From assembly GCA_003164635.1 (NCBI GenBank), contig PLTV01000391.1, forward strand, positions 20,383-84,382: 64,000 nucleotides of DNA, in the 5' to 3' direction. The position numbers were made by a program, and so were the translations under genes. The DNA is from Acidobacteriaceae bacterium (lineage in GTDB: Bacteria > Acidobacteriota > Terriglobia > Terriglobales > Acidobacteriaceae). Shown in pieces: positions 27,524 through 35,070 of this stretch. The notes beneath the pieces were generated by a model that was not told the DNA's origin, searched no databases, and was given only the letters and a program-made list of their open reading frames with translations. The stretch's first letter is position 1; each line of letters starts with the position of its first letter.

Positions 27524-27662
27524 AGCATCGAATCGCATCCGAATAAGGTCGAATAAATGGTAGCGACTCCGATCAATGAACCTGATTAGCCGACCCACCG
27601 ACCGGGGACGTCAAGCGCGGGTGATAAAGATCGAGCGCATCCTCTATCCGAAAGGGCTAAGC

Positions 27663-28028
27663 ATGGAAGCCAAAGCTGCGATGAAGTTGATATGCACCGG
27701 TATTCTTTTTTCTACGCTCTTGCCAGTTCTGACAGCTATCGCCCAAGCAGCACCGCGGCGCATTGAAGTTACGGCGAAGCGCTTCGAATTCTCGCCTAGC
27801 GAAATCACGTTGAAGCGAGGTGAACCGGTGGTGCTCATCATTAAAAGCGCTGACGTGCCGCACGGAGTCCGTTTCCGTGAACTCGGGGTCGAAGTGAGGA
27901 CGGGAAGGGGTGAAGCCAGTGAGGCTGCGTTCACACCTGCTAAAGCAGGTACTTTTGTTGGCCAGTGCTCCGTCTTCTGCGGAGCGGGGCATGGGAAGAT
28001 GAAGCTCATTCTCCACATTGTGGACTAG
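27663..28028 (+). CDS. Isolated CuA-type cupredoxin (cytochrome oxidase subunit II-like)
   Basis: 121 residues from ATG 27663. After a signal peptide (cleaved near AQAA) there is a single cupredoxin domain with a complete CuA ligand pattern: H67 (PHGV) and CSVFCGAGHGKM giving C102, C106, H110 and M113. In cytochrome oxidase the loop usually reads CSELCG; Glu is replaced by Val, while all Cu ligands are kept. There is no transmembrane hairpin, no subunit I and no nitrous-oxide reductase nearby, so it is not a normal oxidase subunit. It is most likely a soluble dinuclear-copper electron carrier paired with the cytochrome gene that starts three bases later. Confidence 0.88.
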   Translation: MEAKAAMKLICTGILFSTLLPVLTAIAQAAPRRIEVTAKRFEFSPSEITLKRGEPVVLIIKSADVPHGVRFRELGVEVRTGRGEASEAAFTPAKAGTFVGQCSVFCGAGHGKMKLILHIVD

Positions 28029-28031
28029 ATC

Positions 28032-28523
28032 ATGGCAAAGTTTGCGGCTCTGATTGTTGCAGCAACTCTCCTGTCGCTGTTGCTCGTCGCGCTGATCGGC
28101 ATTCAAGTTCTGGGTTGCAAAGCGGACCCGCCGAGCAGATCGGAGACGGCCATCATGAATTGGATCAAGCACCGGCTGTTGGTGCGCGGAAAAGACGATA
28201 AGAATCCGTTAAACGATAGTGTGGCCGATGGCAAAGAGGCGTTCTCTCATTATTGCGTTGCGTGCCATGGGCTCGATGGGCAGAATACCGGGGTGCCGTT
28301 CGCTGACCGAATGGCGCCTCCCGTCCCCTCACTCGCGGGAAAAGATGTTCAGTCATACACGGACGGGCAACTGAAATGGATCATCGACTACGGCATCTGG
28401 CCTTCGGGCATGCCGGGATCGAAAGGCATGTTAAGCAAGGATGAGATTTGGTCGATAGTGACTTTCCTGCGCCATTTACCGCCGGCCGGAAGTGCAGGGA
28501 GCCCCGAGATGTATAGCCACTAA
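28032..28523 (+). CDS. Membrane-anchored c-type cytochrome
   Basis: 163 residues. A hydrophobic N-terminus (about 4-28) anchors the protein; VLGC at 26-29 could also be a lipobox. One heme-c motif CVACH (C75-H79) with GLDGQNTG after it, and a likely axial Met at 127 (SGMPGS), place it in the cytochrome c class I/CccA group. It lies three bases after the CuA-domain gene and 20 bp before the nucleotidyltransferase gene. CuA to heme c is a known redox pairing in oxidase caa3, here split into two small proteins. Confidence 0.9.
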   Translation: MAKFAALIVAATLLSLLLVALIGIQVLGCKADPPSRSETAIMNWIKHRLLVRGKDDKNPLNDSVADGKEAFSHYCVACHGLDGQNTGVPFADRMAPPVPSLAGKDVQSYTDGQLKWIIDYGIWPSGMPGSKGMLSKDEIWSIVTFLRHLPPAGSAGSPEMYSH

Positions 28524-28543
28524 GACATTAACCGGCCGTCCGG

Positions 28544-29953
28544 ATGAATAAACGAAAGAACAATCTTATGCTGACATTTTCCTTCCAATCCGCATACGCA
28601 TCGGTGCGAATCCCGAGCGAGGTCAAGGCGCTTCTCTTCGCTCTTCAGCTCAGAGATCCCGACTTATCTCAGCTTATTCGCTTGGATGACGACGGATGGA
28701 CTAAACTTCTCTCCTATTGCGACGTTGCCCATTTGACTTTGACAGTTGCGCAATTGCCTGCGGGCTGCATGCCGCATTGGGTTGCGAAACGACTCAACGG
28801 GAACCTTGCTGATAATGCTCTTCGTTTCGAACGGGTGAAGGCGACATACCGAGAAGCACGTGCAGCGCTCGACAGAGCGAGTGTCGAACATCTGGTGATC
28901 AAAGGTTTTGCGCAATCGCCGGATTATGTTGCGGACCCTCGGTTACGAGCTCAGTCGGATATTGATGTTCTCTGCTTGCCGAAATGCATTGAAACTGCAT
29001 CGAAGGCCTTGCAGTCTATTGGCTATCGCCCCTCGGACGCAGAACCCAGTTATGTTTTGGCCGACCATGCGCCGACACTCGTGCGCATCGGCAATTGGAC
29101 GTGGAGGGGCAACTCATTCGACCCAGAAATGCCGCTCAGTCTTGAGTTGCATTTTTGCCTGTGGAACGAACCGGTCTCACAAACTCCTATGCCGGAGGTC
29201 CGTGCGTTTTGGGAGCGGCGGTCTCACCGCGAACTTGATGGGCTCGTCTTCCCGAGCCTTAGCGGCGTGGATCAACTCGCTTACATGACGCTCCATATCC
29301 TGCGTAACCTCTTCCTACGAGCCTGGATCATCCACCATGTTCGTGAACTGGCAGTCTTCCTTAACAACCATGCCGATGACGATGCGTTCTGGCATAGCTG
29401 GAGCAAGATTCATTCATCGAGAATGCGATCAATTCAGGCAATCGCGTTTTACTACGCGCGCGCATGGTTCAACTGCCGTCTTCATCCTATGGCAGCGCAC
29501 GAGATAGATACACTTCCCGCGAATCGGCGGAGCTGGCTTGATTGTTTCTGCGGGTCTGCGCTCGAATCAATGTTTCGCCTCAACAAGGACTTTATGTGGC
29601 TGCAACTGACGCTCGTTCCTACGATGGCGGGGAAATGGAAAATACTCCGGCGTGCCTTCTTTCCTGCGCGCATCGCCCGAATCGGAGTTTTGCCCATTCG
29701 AATCGAAAACAGACGAATTGTTCCTTCGCGCGCGGCGAGCCATTGGCAGCAATACATCGCATACCTTTACTCGCGAACTTTCGCGTACGCCCGCTCGAAC
29801 ATGGCCACGCTCGCACGAGGCTTTGGCTGGTACGTATCGCGCGTGGTTTTCTCAGCCGAGGCGGGTATGCGCAAAGGTTCCAAAGATCCAGGTAAGGGAT
29901 CTACCGATTTCGGTCTTGCCGGCGAGAGACTCGACGATGTGCATCCATTCTGA
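28544..29953 (+). CDS. NTP_transf_5-family nucleotidyltransferase-like protein
   Basis: 469 residues from ATG 28544 (ATG 28568 is an alternative; neither has a good ribosome-binding site). The pattern is that of the uncharacterised nucleotidyltransferase family PF14907: LVIKGFA around residue 120, DPRLRAQSDIDVL with the metal-binding DxD near 135-145, LELHF around 195, and GVDQLAYMTLHI near 245. The C-terminal 150 residues are basic and poorly defined. Family members are common in exopolysaccharide and RiPP/lasso clusters, where their role is unclear. It follows the cytochrome gene by 20 bp, an unexpected neighbour. Confidence 0.8.
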   Translation: MNKRKNNLMLTFSFQSAYASVRIPSEVKALLFALQLRDPDLSQLIRLDDDGWTKLLSYCDVAHLTLTVAQLPAGCMPHWVAKRLNGNLADNALRFERVKATYREARAALDRASVEHLVIKGFAQSPDYVADPRLRAQSDIDVLCLPKCIETASKALQSIGYRPSDAEPSYVLADHAPTLVRIGNWTWRGNSFDPEMPLSLELHFCLWNEPVSQTPMPEVRAFWERRSHRELDGLVFPSLSGVDQLAYMTLHILRNLFLRAWIIHHVRELAVFLNNHADDDAFWHSWSKIHSSRMRSIQAIAFYYARAWFNCRLHPMAAHEIDTLPANRRSWLDCFCGSALESMFRLNKDFMWLQLTLVPTMAGKWKILRRAFFPARIARIGVLPIRIENRRIVPSRAASHWQQYIAYLYSRTFAYARSNMATLARGFGWYVSRVVFSAEAGMRKGSKDPGKGSTDFGLAGERLDDVHPF

Positions 29954-30041
29954 TCACTTATAGTCGTGTTGTACTTCCATATGGCGCTCCCGGCCACCGA
30001 TCCCGTCCCTGCTGTGTATCTCGATAGGACGCGACAATCCT

Positions 30042-30059
30042 ATGACATTCGAGTGACAT
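30042..30059 (-). promoter_or_regulatory. Pho-box-like 11-bp direct repeat
   Basis: On the minus strand the site reads ATGTCACTCGAATGTCAT, with two exact ATGTCA units 11 bp apart. It matches the site upstream of the response regulator (20994-21011) at 14 of 18 positions, differing only in the central four bases. It lies 120 bp before the propeller gene. Confidence 0.6.
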
Positions 30060-30110
30060 GCCGCAGGCGCAATTGCGAGTAGCATAAGCGGCGATGGACT
30101 TGATTGCTGT

Positions 30111-30142
30111 GACCGAGCTATAAGTCGGTCTTCACATTTTTC
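30111..30142 (+). terminator. Hairpin followed by T-rich tract (terminator or leader attenuator)
   Basis: GACCGA and TCGGTC pair (30111-30116 with 30125-30130), and the loop can extend the stem around a bulge. TTCACATTTTT follows. It is 157 bp after the nucleotidyltransferase stop and 37 bp before the propeller start, so it may end the upstream operon or attenuate the downstream gene. Confidence 0.4.
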
Positions 30143-30178
30143 CAAGGCAACATCGAACGAACTTCAGAAGGAGATGGC

Positions 30179-31324
30179 ATGTCATCGAAAGCGATTCTGA
30201 ACGAATGCAAAGCGAGTGTGCTGAACATGAGCTATAAATGCGTGCGAGGTTTCCGCGCGGCAGAAGTCGCAGCGGCGATTTTGGCACTGACACCAGGACT
30301 TATGCACGCTCAGCAACCCAGCGCGGAAGATGCTTTCTTGCCCAGCCCGGTAAGGGTCGTCTCTACGGTCCCGGCAAATGGAGATGTGAACCCGTATGGT
30401 GTTGCGTTTGTTCCTGGGAACTTTGACACCAATTCAGGGCCCTTGAAGCATGGGGACATTCTCATTTCAAATTTCAATAGCAAGAGCAATCTGCAAGGGA
30501 CGGGATCAACCATCGTGCGCGTTCCCGCGAGTGGATCGGCAAGCTTGTTTTTTCAAGGCGGAGCGGGACTTGGGCTTTCGACGGCGCTGGGTACCTTGAG
30601 GGCCGGCTTCGTGGTTGTGGGCAACGCTCCGACCAAGGATGGGTCCTCGGCGACGGCGAGCGCAGGTTCGCTGCTCGTAATTGATAGCCGGGGCAAGCTT
30701 GTCCAGACGATTGCGAATGACTGGATCCAGTACCCGTGGGATATGGCGCTTGTCGACCATGGAGACTCCGCGACCGCGTTCGTGACGAATGCATTGAATG
30801 GAACCGTGAGCCGGTTAGACTTTAAGGTAAGCGCGAGCGGTCTCACGTTACTCAGCGCGATTACCATCGCATCTGGATATGTTCATCGCGGCGATCCGGT
30901 AGCGCTTTTTGTCGCTCCAACCGGGCTCGTTTATGATGGCAACCGCGATCGGCTCTATGTGGCGTCGACGGGAGATAACGCCGTGTTCGCGATCGCAAAT
31001 GCCGCTGAGACACACACAGACTCCGGAAGAGGAGCGATTATCTACGAGGATGATGCGCACCTTCACGGGGCGCTCGGACTGGCCGCGGCTCCCAATGGTC
31101 ACTTGCTGGTGAGTAACAATGACACGGTCAATTCGGATCCCAAGCAGCCAAGCGAGATTGTTGAGTTCACCAAAGAGGGCGAATTCGTGAAGGAGTTATC
31201 GGTGGACCCCAGTCAGGGAGGATCGTTTGGGTTGGCTGTAAGGTCGACCAGCGACGAGTCAATTTTTGCAGCGGTGGACGATAATGCTTCCACGCTTATC
31301 ATTTGGACGCTGAACCTGCCGTAG
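30179..31324 (+). CDS. Exported beta-propeller (NHL/SMP-30-like) protein
   Basis: 381 residues from ATG 30179, with AAGGAG five bases upstream. A long n-region and signal peptide end near MHAQ (about residue 44). The mature protein has repeated propeller-type blades (NPYGVAFVPG, GDILISNFN, PWDMALVD, TGLVYDGNRDRLYVAST, GLAAAPNGHLLVSNN). No catalytic signature stands out. A TGACAT repeat site and a hairpin lie in its upstream region, suggesting it may belong to the same regulon as the redox genes. Confidence 0.75.
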   Translation: MSSKAILNECKASVLNMSYKCVRGFRAAEVAAAILALTPGLMHAQQPSAEDAFLPSPVRVVSTVPANGDVNPYGVAFVPGNFDTNSGPLKHGDILISNFNSKSNLQGTGSTIVRVPASGSASLFFQGGAGLGLSTALGTLRAGFVVVGNAPTKDGSSATASAGSLLVIDSRGKLVQTIANDWIQYPWDMALVDHGDSATAFVTNALNGTVSRLDFKVSASGLTLLSAITIASGYVHRGDPVALFVAPTGLVYDGNRDRLYVASTGDNAVFAIANAAETHTDSGRGAIIYEDDAHLHGALGLAAAPNGHLLVSNNDTVNSDPKQPSEIVEFTKEGEFVKELSVDPSQGGSFGLAVRSTSDESIFAAVDDNASTLIIWTLNLP

Positions 31325-31422
31325 TCGCCAACCTGCATCGATCCACGCAACAGTGGCATCGCTGCGAGAAGCGAAGCCCTCACTTAACTGGCCATCAAAC
31401 GATCGCGCCGGGGCCGATCAAG

Positions 31423-34400
31423 TTACTCTGCCGAAAAAGAAGAAAGAGTCACCGGCCCCAGGAGTCCGGATGCCACCAGAGGTGAATTGACCTTATAGGG
31501 CTTTACGGTTGTAAAGGTGTATTGCTTCGCATTCGGCTGTTGATCGCCAATGAGCCGATTCACCCACGCATTCGTCACCTTGATTGCGACCTCGTTCCTG
31601 CCCGGCTTCAAAGCGGTTGTCACGTCGACACGGTATGGTTTGTGCCAAACGACGCCGAGCGGCTTGCCATTGACTATGACCTGAGCAAGGTTGTCGACCT
31701 CCCCAAGATTCAGCCACAGATGCGTAGCTCTCCGGAACCACTCAGGCTTTGCATCAATATCCTTTGTATAAGTGCCCGTGCCGGAAAAATACTTGACGCC
31801 TTCATCGGCGTTGTCGCTCCACGAGGAAAGGCTTGCCATGGTTGTGGAAGGGGGAGCACCTCGTTCCGGTTGGAAGGCCACGTTCCACGGGCCTTCCAGA
31901 GTCATGAGTTGTTTCTCAGTTTCAAAGGGCAGCGTGCGGGACTTCTCCTGGGTTGTCTTGCGAAAGACGACAAAGACCGTACCCCACGGTCCAAGTTTGA
32001 TGGGAACGGTGGTTCGACCATCGGCAATTGTGAATGGGGCGGGAACTGATTTTCCAGTCTCGGCGTACCATAACTCAGGCGCCTTGCCACCTATTCGAAA
32101 GCTGGCGTTGAAGACTTGATCGTAGTCACTCCTGTTGTCGACGAAGTAGAGATCGCCATCGCTGAGCTTGCGGTGAACAAAGGGCAGGCGAACGTCGCCT
32201 TCCGACTTTGTGTAATCAAAGTCTGGTGCGATTTTCAGCAGGGCCAGCGCTTCTGCTGGGGATTGCCCTGCGTAGACAGCGCCCTTACCCACTTTGTGAA
32301 TTCCGGAGCCATCGCCAAATAATTCTTCGTTGAGCTTTCGGAATTCGGCCTGATCGTCGGCAAGACTCGGATCGTCGATTGGTTTAGAGCCAACAATGAC
32401 AGCTCCTTCGACCACTAGGTTACGAATCGCACGCAGTGCGGGTAAAGACATGTGCCGGCTATAGGGGTCAAGCCCCAGCAGACGGTAGCTCATTCCGCTC
32501 TTTGTGGTGATTTTCCCGTCTGCGACGGTAAGTTCGTGGATAAGACCGTCGGCGTTGATGTAATCGAATCCATAACCCGCGGGCAGGTCGGGCGACTTAT
32601 CGCCAAAGATTGCGGTAAGGTTGGAATCTTCGCCATAGAAGTAGAGCAGATCCGCGCCAAAATGACCCTGCTGGAGGAGATAACTGGTTCGGGCTAGATA
32701 GTCGATCCAGGGTCCTGCCTGGTCTGCCCACGTCTCATTGCGGTTGAACCATTGACCATAAGGCCCAAGGGTCAGTCCAGGCGCTTTGTTGACCAGCGGT
32801 TGGTGGGCCGATTCGTGAATGACGATTCGGTTGATGCCGTTGAGGAACTCCTGGTCGGCGGTGGGCTTGAGCGTAGCCGGCGACCATCCCCAGGGCGCCT
32901 CTGAAGCGGTCATGGATTCTGCGGCTGCCAGGTTTTGTCCGTAGATATGGGCCACTGAGGCCGACTCGCGGTCGTCGGCGTTGTAGCCGTATGTCTCTTT
33001 ATTGACGCCGGGCCTCTGGGTCCACATTGCCGACATGGGAACCTCGTTGAGTTTCTTTACTTCCATGCCGTCGGCGATCAAGGCGCGCCCGGATTCATGC
33101 GATTCCCCATAATGGCCAAGGTTGTGAGCATGGATGGACGCTTCAACCTGCGCGTAATGCTCATCGGAAGTGAGGTCGGCGATTGTTTTTCTCAGGTCCC
33201 ACAGGAATCGATCACTGGCCGCTGCGCTCTCGACGACATGACCCGCCAGGACGGGAAGCCATGGGGTTGGATCGTAGCCTCGATATTTCTTGAATTGGGC
33301 GATCATGTTATCAGTCCAGTTTTGCGGACCGGCTTCCCAACTGTCCGTAATGATGAATCGCAGGCCACGTTTCCCCATGAGGTCTGGCCCGACCGTGTGC
33401 TCGTATGTATCCAGATAGGTGTCCATGTAATGGCGGACATAGCGGCCGTCGAGCTTGTCGACCTCGAACCCCGTGGCTTCGCGGGTTGCGGGGTGATTGC
33501 GAATGCCGAGCAAAGAGTAACCCAGGCGCACGACGACCCAACGGCCTGGGGGCGGGGTCCAATCCAAGGTGCCGTCGGGCTGCATTTTGCTGGTGAGATC
33601 GACGATCGAATTCTTGTCGATAGCCTCAGACGCCGGCACGGTTGGTGTGGCCAACCCGTATAGGTCGTCCATGGTTGTGAAGGCCGCTTTATCTTCGAAT
33701 CTGTTTACACGAGCGCCGGTGTAAAGCACGAGTTCGGCGACATCTACTGAAGCTGGCGCTGGGGCTTTCGTTGCGAACGTGATGCGGAAGAAGCGCGCGG
33801 TTACAGGAGCGAATGCGGTCGTGGTCCCAACATCTCCGTTTTCGATATGGACAACATTTCGAAAGGTCTGGCCGTCATCGCTGGCTTCGAGATCGCATCC
33901 GTTTTCGCCGCTGCCCTCGCAGATCTGCATCGCGTCGCGAGAACTGGCCATGTGCAACGTGATGGCCTGGATGCGCACAGGCTTCTCAAACTCGTAAAGC
34001 AGCCAGGACGGAACACCCGCCTTAGCGGAGGAAAACGTTATGCCGTGGACATCGTCTCCATCGGAGAGCGGGGTGGGATCGATCGGAACATCGGGCGCTG
34101 CGCTGGTGGTCACCTTGGGATGCAGTGTGAAGATGGCGACATCATCTTCGGGAAGCCGATAAGCAACGACTGCACTGTCGGCATAGTGCACCGGGTCGGC
34201 CGCTGCGGTCAAATAGTCTGGCAAGTCATGGTTGGGCAGGTTCTGGAAGGCTCCGGTGTTTGAGGGGGGATGCGGCAGAACTCCGTGAAACGGCTTCGAG
34301 CCTTCGACCTCGATCTCACTCCATACATATTTTTTCATCGCTTCCGCTGGGGGAACCCAGGGACCACCGGTCTCGCTCCAGCCGGGCGATCCTGCGATGG

Positions 34401-34752
34401 CTTCTTCCATACCAAATTGATCGGCGAGAGTCGTTGCGTATTTGAATGCGTCTTTCCACTCCGGGGTCATGTAAGCAAGACGATGATCGACGACCTGGGG
34501 GGTATCGAGAGCCGCGTCGAAGTTCTGAAATCCGCCAAGCCCGATGCGGTGCATCCACTCCAAATCCAGTTTGATTCCTTCTTTGGTGATGTTCCCGTTC
34601 ATCCAGTGCCACCAAACGCGGGGCCGAGCGCTTTCAGGCGGATTTTCAAATCCGCTCTTGAGGGGATCAGTCGGGTTTTGCTGTTGGGCTACGGATGGAG
34701 CTATACATACCAGAAGGACGGACAGGGCGAGTCGTATTGCCTTGGAATTCAT
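31423..34752 (-). CDS. Exported alpha-L-rhamnosidase-like glycoside hydrolase (GH106 type)
   Basis: 1109 residues from ATG 34752, five bases after AGGGG. A signal peptide (cleaved near SVAQ) precedes the GH106-type start ESARPRVWWHWMNGNITKEGI and LDLEWMHRIGLGGFQNFD. The long barrel region includes FIITDSWEAGPQNWTDNM around residue 480, YGESHESGRALIADGMEV near 560 and SEAPWGWSPATLKPTADQ near 630. A jelly-roll of GH2-like type closes the protein (WLNLGEVDNLAQVIVNGKPLG... ITNAWVNRLIGDQ). GH106 enzymes release rhamnose from rhamnogalacturonan and similar polymers. No transporter or lyase is adjacent, so it seems to act as a stand-alone secreted enzyme. Confidence 0.85.
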   Translation of the reverse strand: MNSKAIRLALSVLLVCIAPSVAQQQNPTDPLKSGFENPPESARPRVWWHWMNGNITKEGIKLDLEWMHRIGLGGFQNFDAALDTPQVVDHRLAYMTPEWKDAFKYATTLADQFGMEEAIAGSPGWSETGGPWVPPAEAMKKYVWSEIEVEGSKPFHGVLPHPPSNTGAFQNLPNHDLPDYLTAAADPVHYADSAVVAYRLPEDDVAIFTLHPKVTTSAAPDVPIDPTPLSDGDDVHGITFSSAKAGVPSWLLYEFEKPVRIQAITLHMASSRDAMQICEGSGENGCDLEASDDGQTFRNVVHIENGDVGTTTAFAPVTARFFRITFATKAPAPASVDVAELVLYTGARVNRFEDKAAFTTMDDLYGLATPTVPASEAIDKNSIVDLTSKMQPDGTLDWTPPPGRWVVVRLGYSLLGIRNHPATREATGFEVDKLDGRYVRHYMDTYLDTYEHTVGPDLMGKRGLRFIITDSWEAGPQNWTDNMIAQFKKYRGYDPTPWLPVLAGHVVESAAASDRFLWDLRKTIADLTSDEHYAQVEASIHAHNLGHYGESHESGRALIADGMEVKKLNEVPMSAMWTQRPGVNKETYGYNADDRESASVAHIYGQNLAAAESMTASEAPWGWSPATLKPTADQEFLNGINRIVIHESAHQPLVNKAPGLTLGPYGQWFNRNETWADQAGPWIDYLARTSYLLQQGHFGADLLYFYGEDSNLTAIFGDKSPDLPAGYGFDYINADGLIHELTVADGKITTKSGMSYRLLGLDPYSRHMSLPALRAIRNLVVEGAVIVGSKPIDDPSLADDQAEFRKLNEELFGDGSGIHKVGKGAVYAGQSPAEALALLKIAPDFDYTKSEGDVRLPFVHRKLSDGDLYFVDNRSDYDQVFNASFRIGGKAPELWYAETGKSVPAPFTIADGRTTVPIKLGPWGTVFVVFRKTTQEKSRTLPFETEKQLMTLEGPWNVAFQPERGAPPSTTMASLSSWSDNADEGVKYFSGTGTYTKDIDAKPEWFRRATHLWLNLGEVDNLAQVIVNGKPLGVVWHKPYRVDVTTALKPGRNEVAIKVTNAWVNRLIGDQQPNAKQYTFTTVKPYKVNSPLVASGLLGPVTLSSFSAE

Positions 34753-35070
34753 TGCTTCCCCTTGTGATCGGAACATCGCATTCGGGTTGGGCGAATTAAT
34801 TGCTCTTGATTGCTCAGGCTGCGTCGGCGCGGCTTCGCAATCGCGGCTTCCATTGAATGTGGGTGATCAACGCTTCTGATCGGCTCCAGATCCAGGAAAC
34901 CTTTCGCGAACATAGTAAATGAATGCGGAACAATCAAGTAAGGCGGCAGGGATTCGAAACCAGGATCGGCAAGGAATCTGAGACCGAGACGCGGCCTCGA
35001 AGATTTGTTGCGCGTGCGAACGGCAGTGCGCCGGAGCTAGGCAGCTCCGGCGCGTTGCGGCTAGCTCAAG
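34753..35070. other. 318-bp intergenic region
   Basis: This region lies upstream of the rhamnosidase gene and downstream of the phosphoesterase gene, both leftward. It should hold the rhamnosidase promoter. The only clear element is the 11-bp-stem hairpin at 35028-35053. Confidence 0.4.
35028..35053 (-). terminator. Strong GC hairpin after the phosphoesterase gene
   Basis: A perfect 11-bp stem (GCGCCGGAGCT / AGCTCCGGCGC) with loop AGGC begins 18 bp after the phosphoesterase stop. There is no T-tract on either side, so it may work with Rho or protect the 3' end. Confidence 0.6.

Larger units (their letters stand above)
27314..27662. promoter_or_regulatory. Divergent control region with two 11-bp repeat arrays
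   Basis: 349 bp without a supported gene, between the divergent barrel and CuA-domain genes. It carries two arrays of half-sites, each pointing as TGACA toward its nearest gene (27358-27384 and 27497-27523). An in-frame extension of the CuA gene to 27576 exists, but the ATG at 27663 gives the better signal peptide. Confidence 0.5.

Noticed and set aside
15059..29953. Complete lasso-peptide or other RiPP cluster
   Set aside because: No precursor peptide, leader-binding protein, protease or cyclase could be found beside the HPr-kinase-like and nucleotidyltransferase genes.
20994..30059. Classical phosphate (Pho) regulon
   Set aside because: The sites resemble Pho boxes, but no phosphate transporter or PhoU is present, and the two phosphatase genes in the window lack such repeats. 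The regulator is called PhoB-family only by fold.
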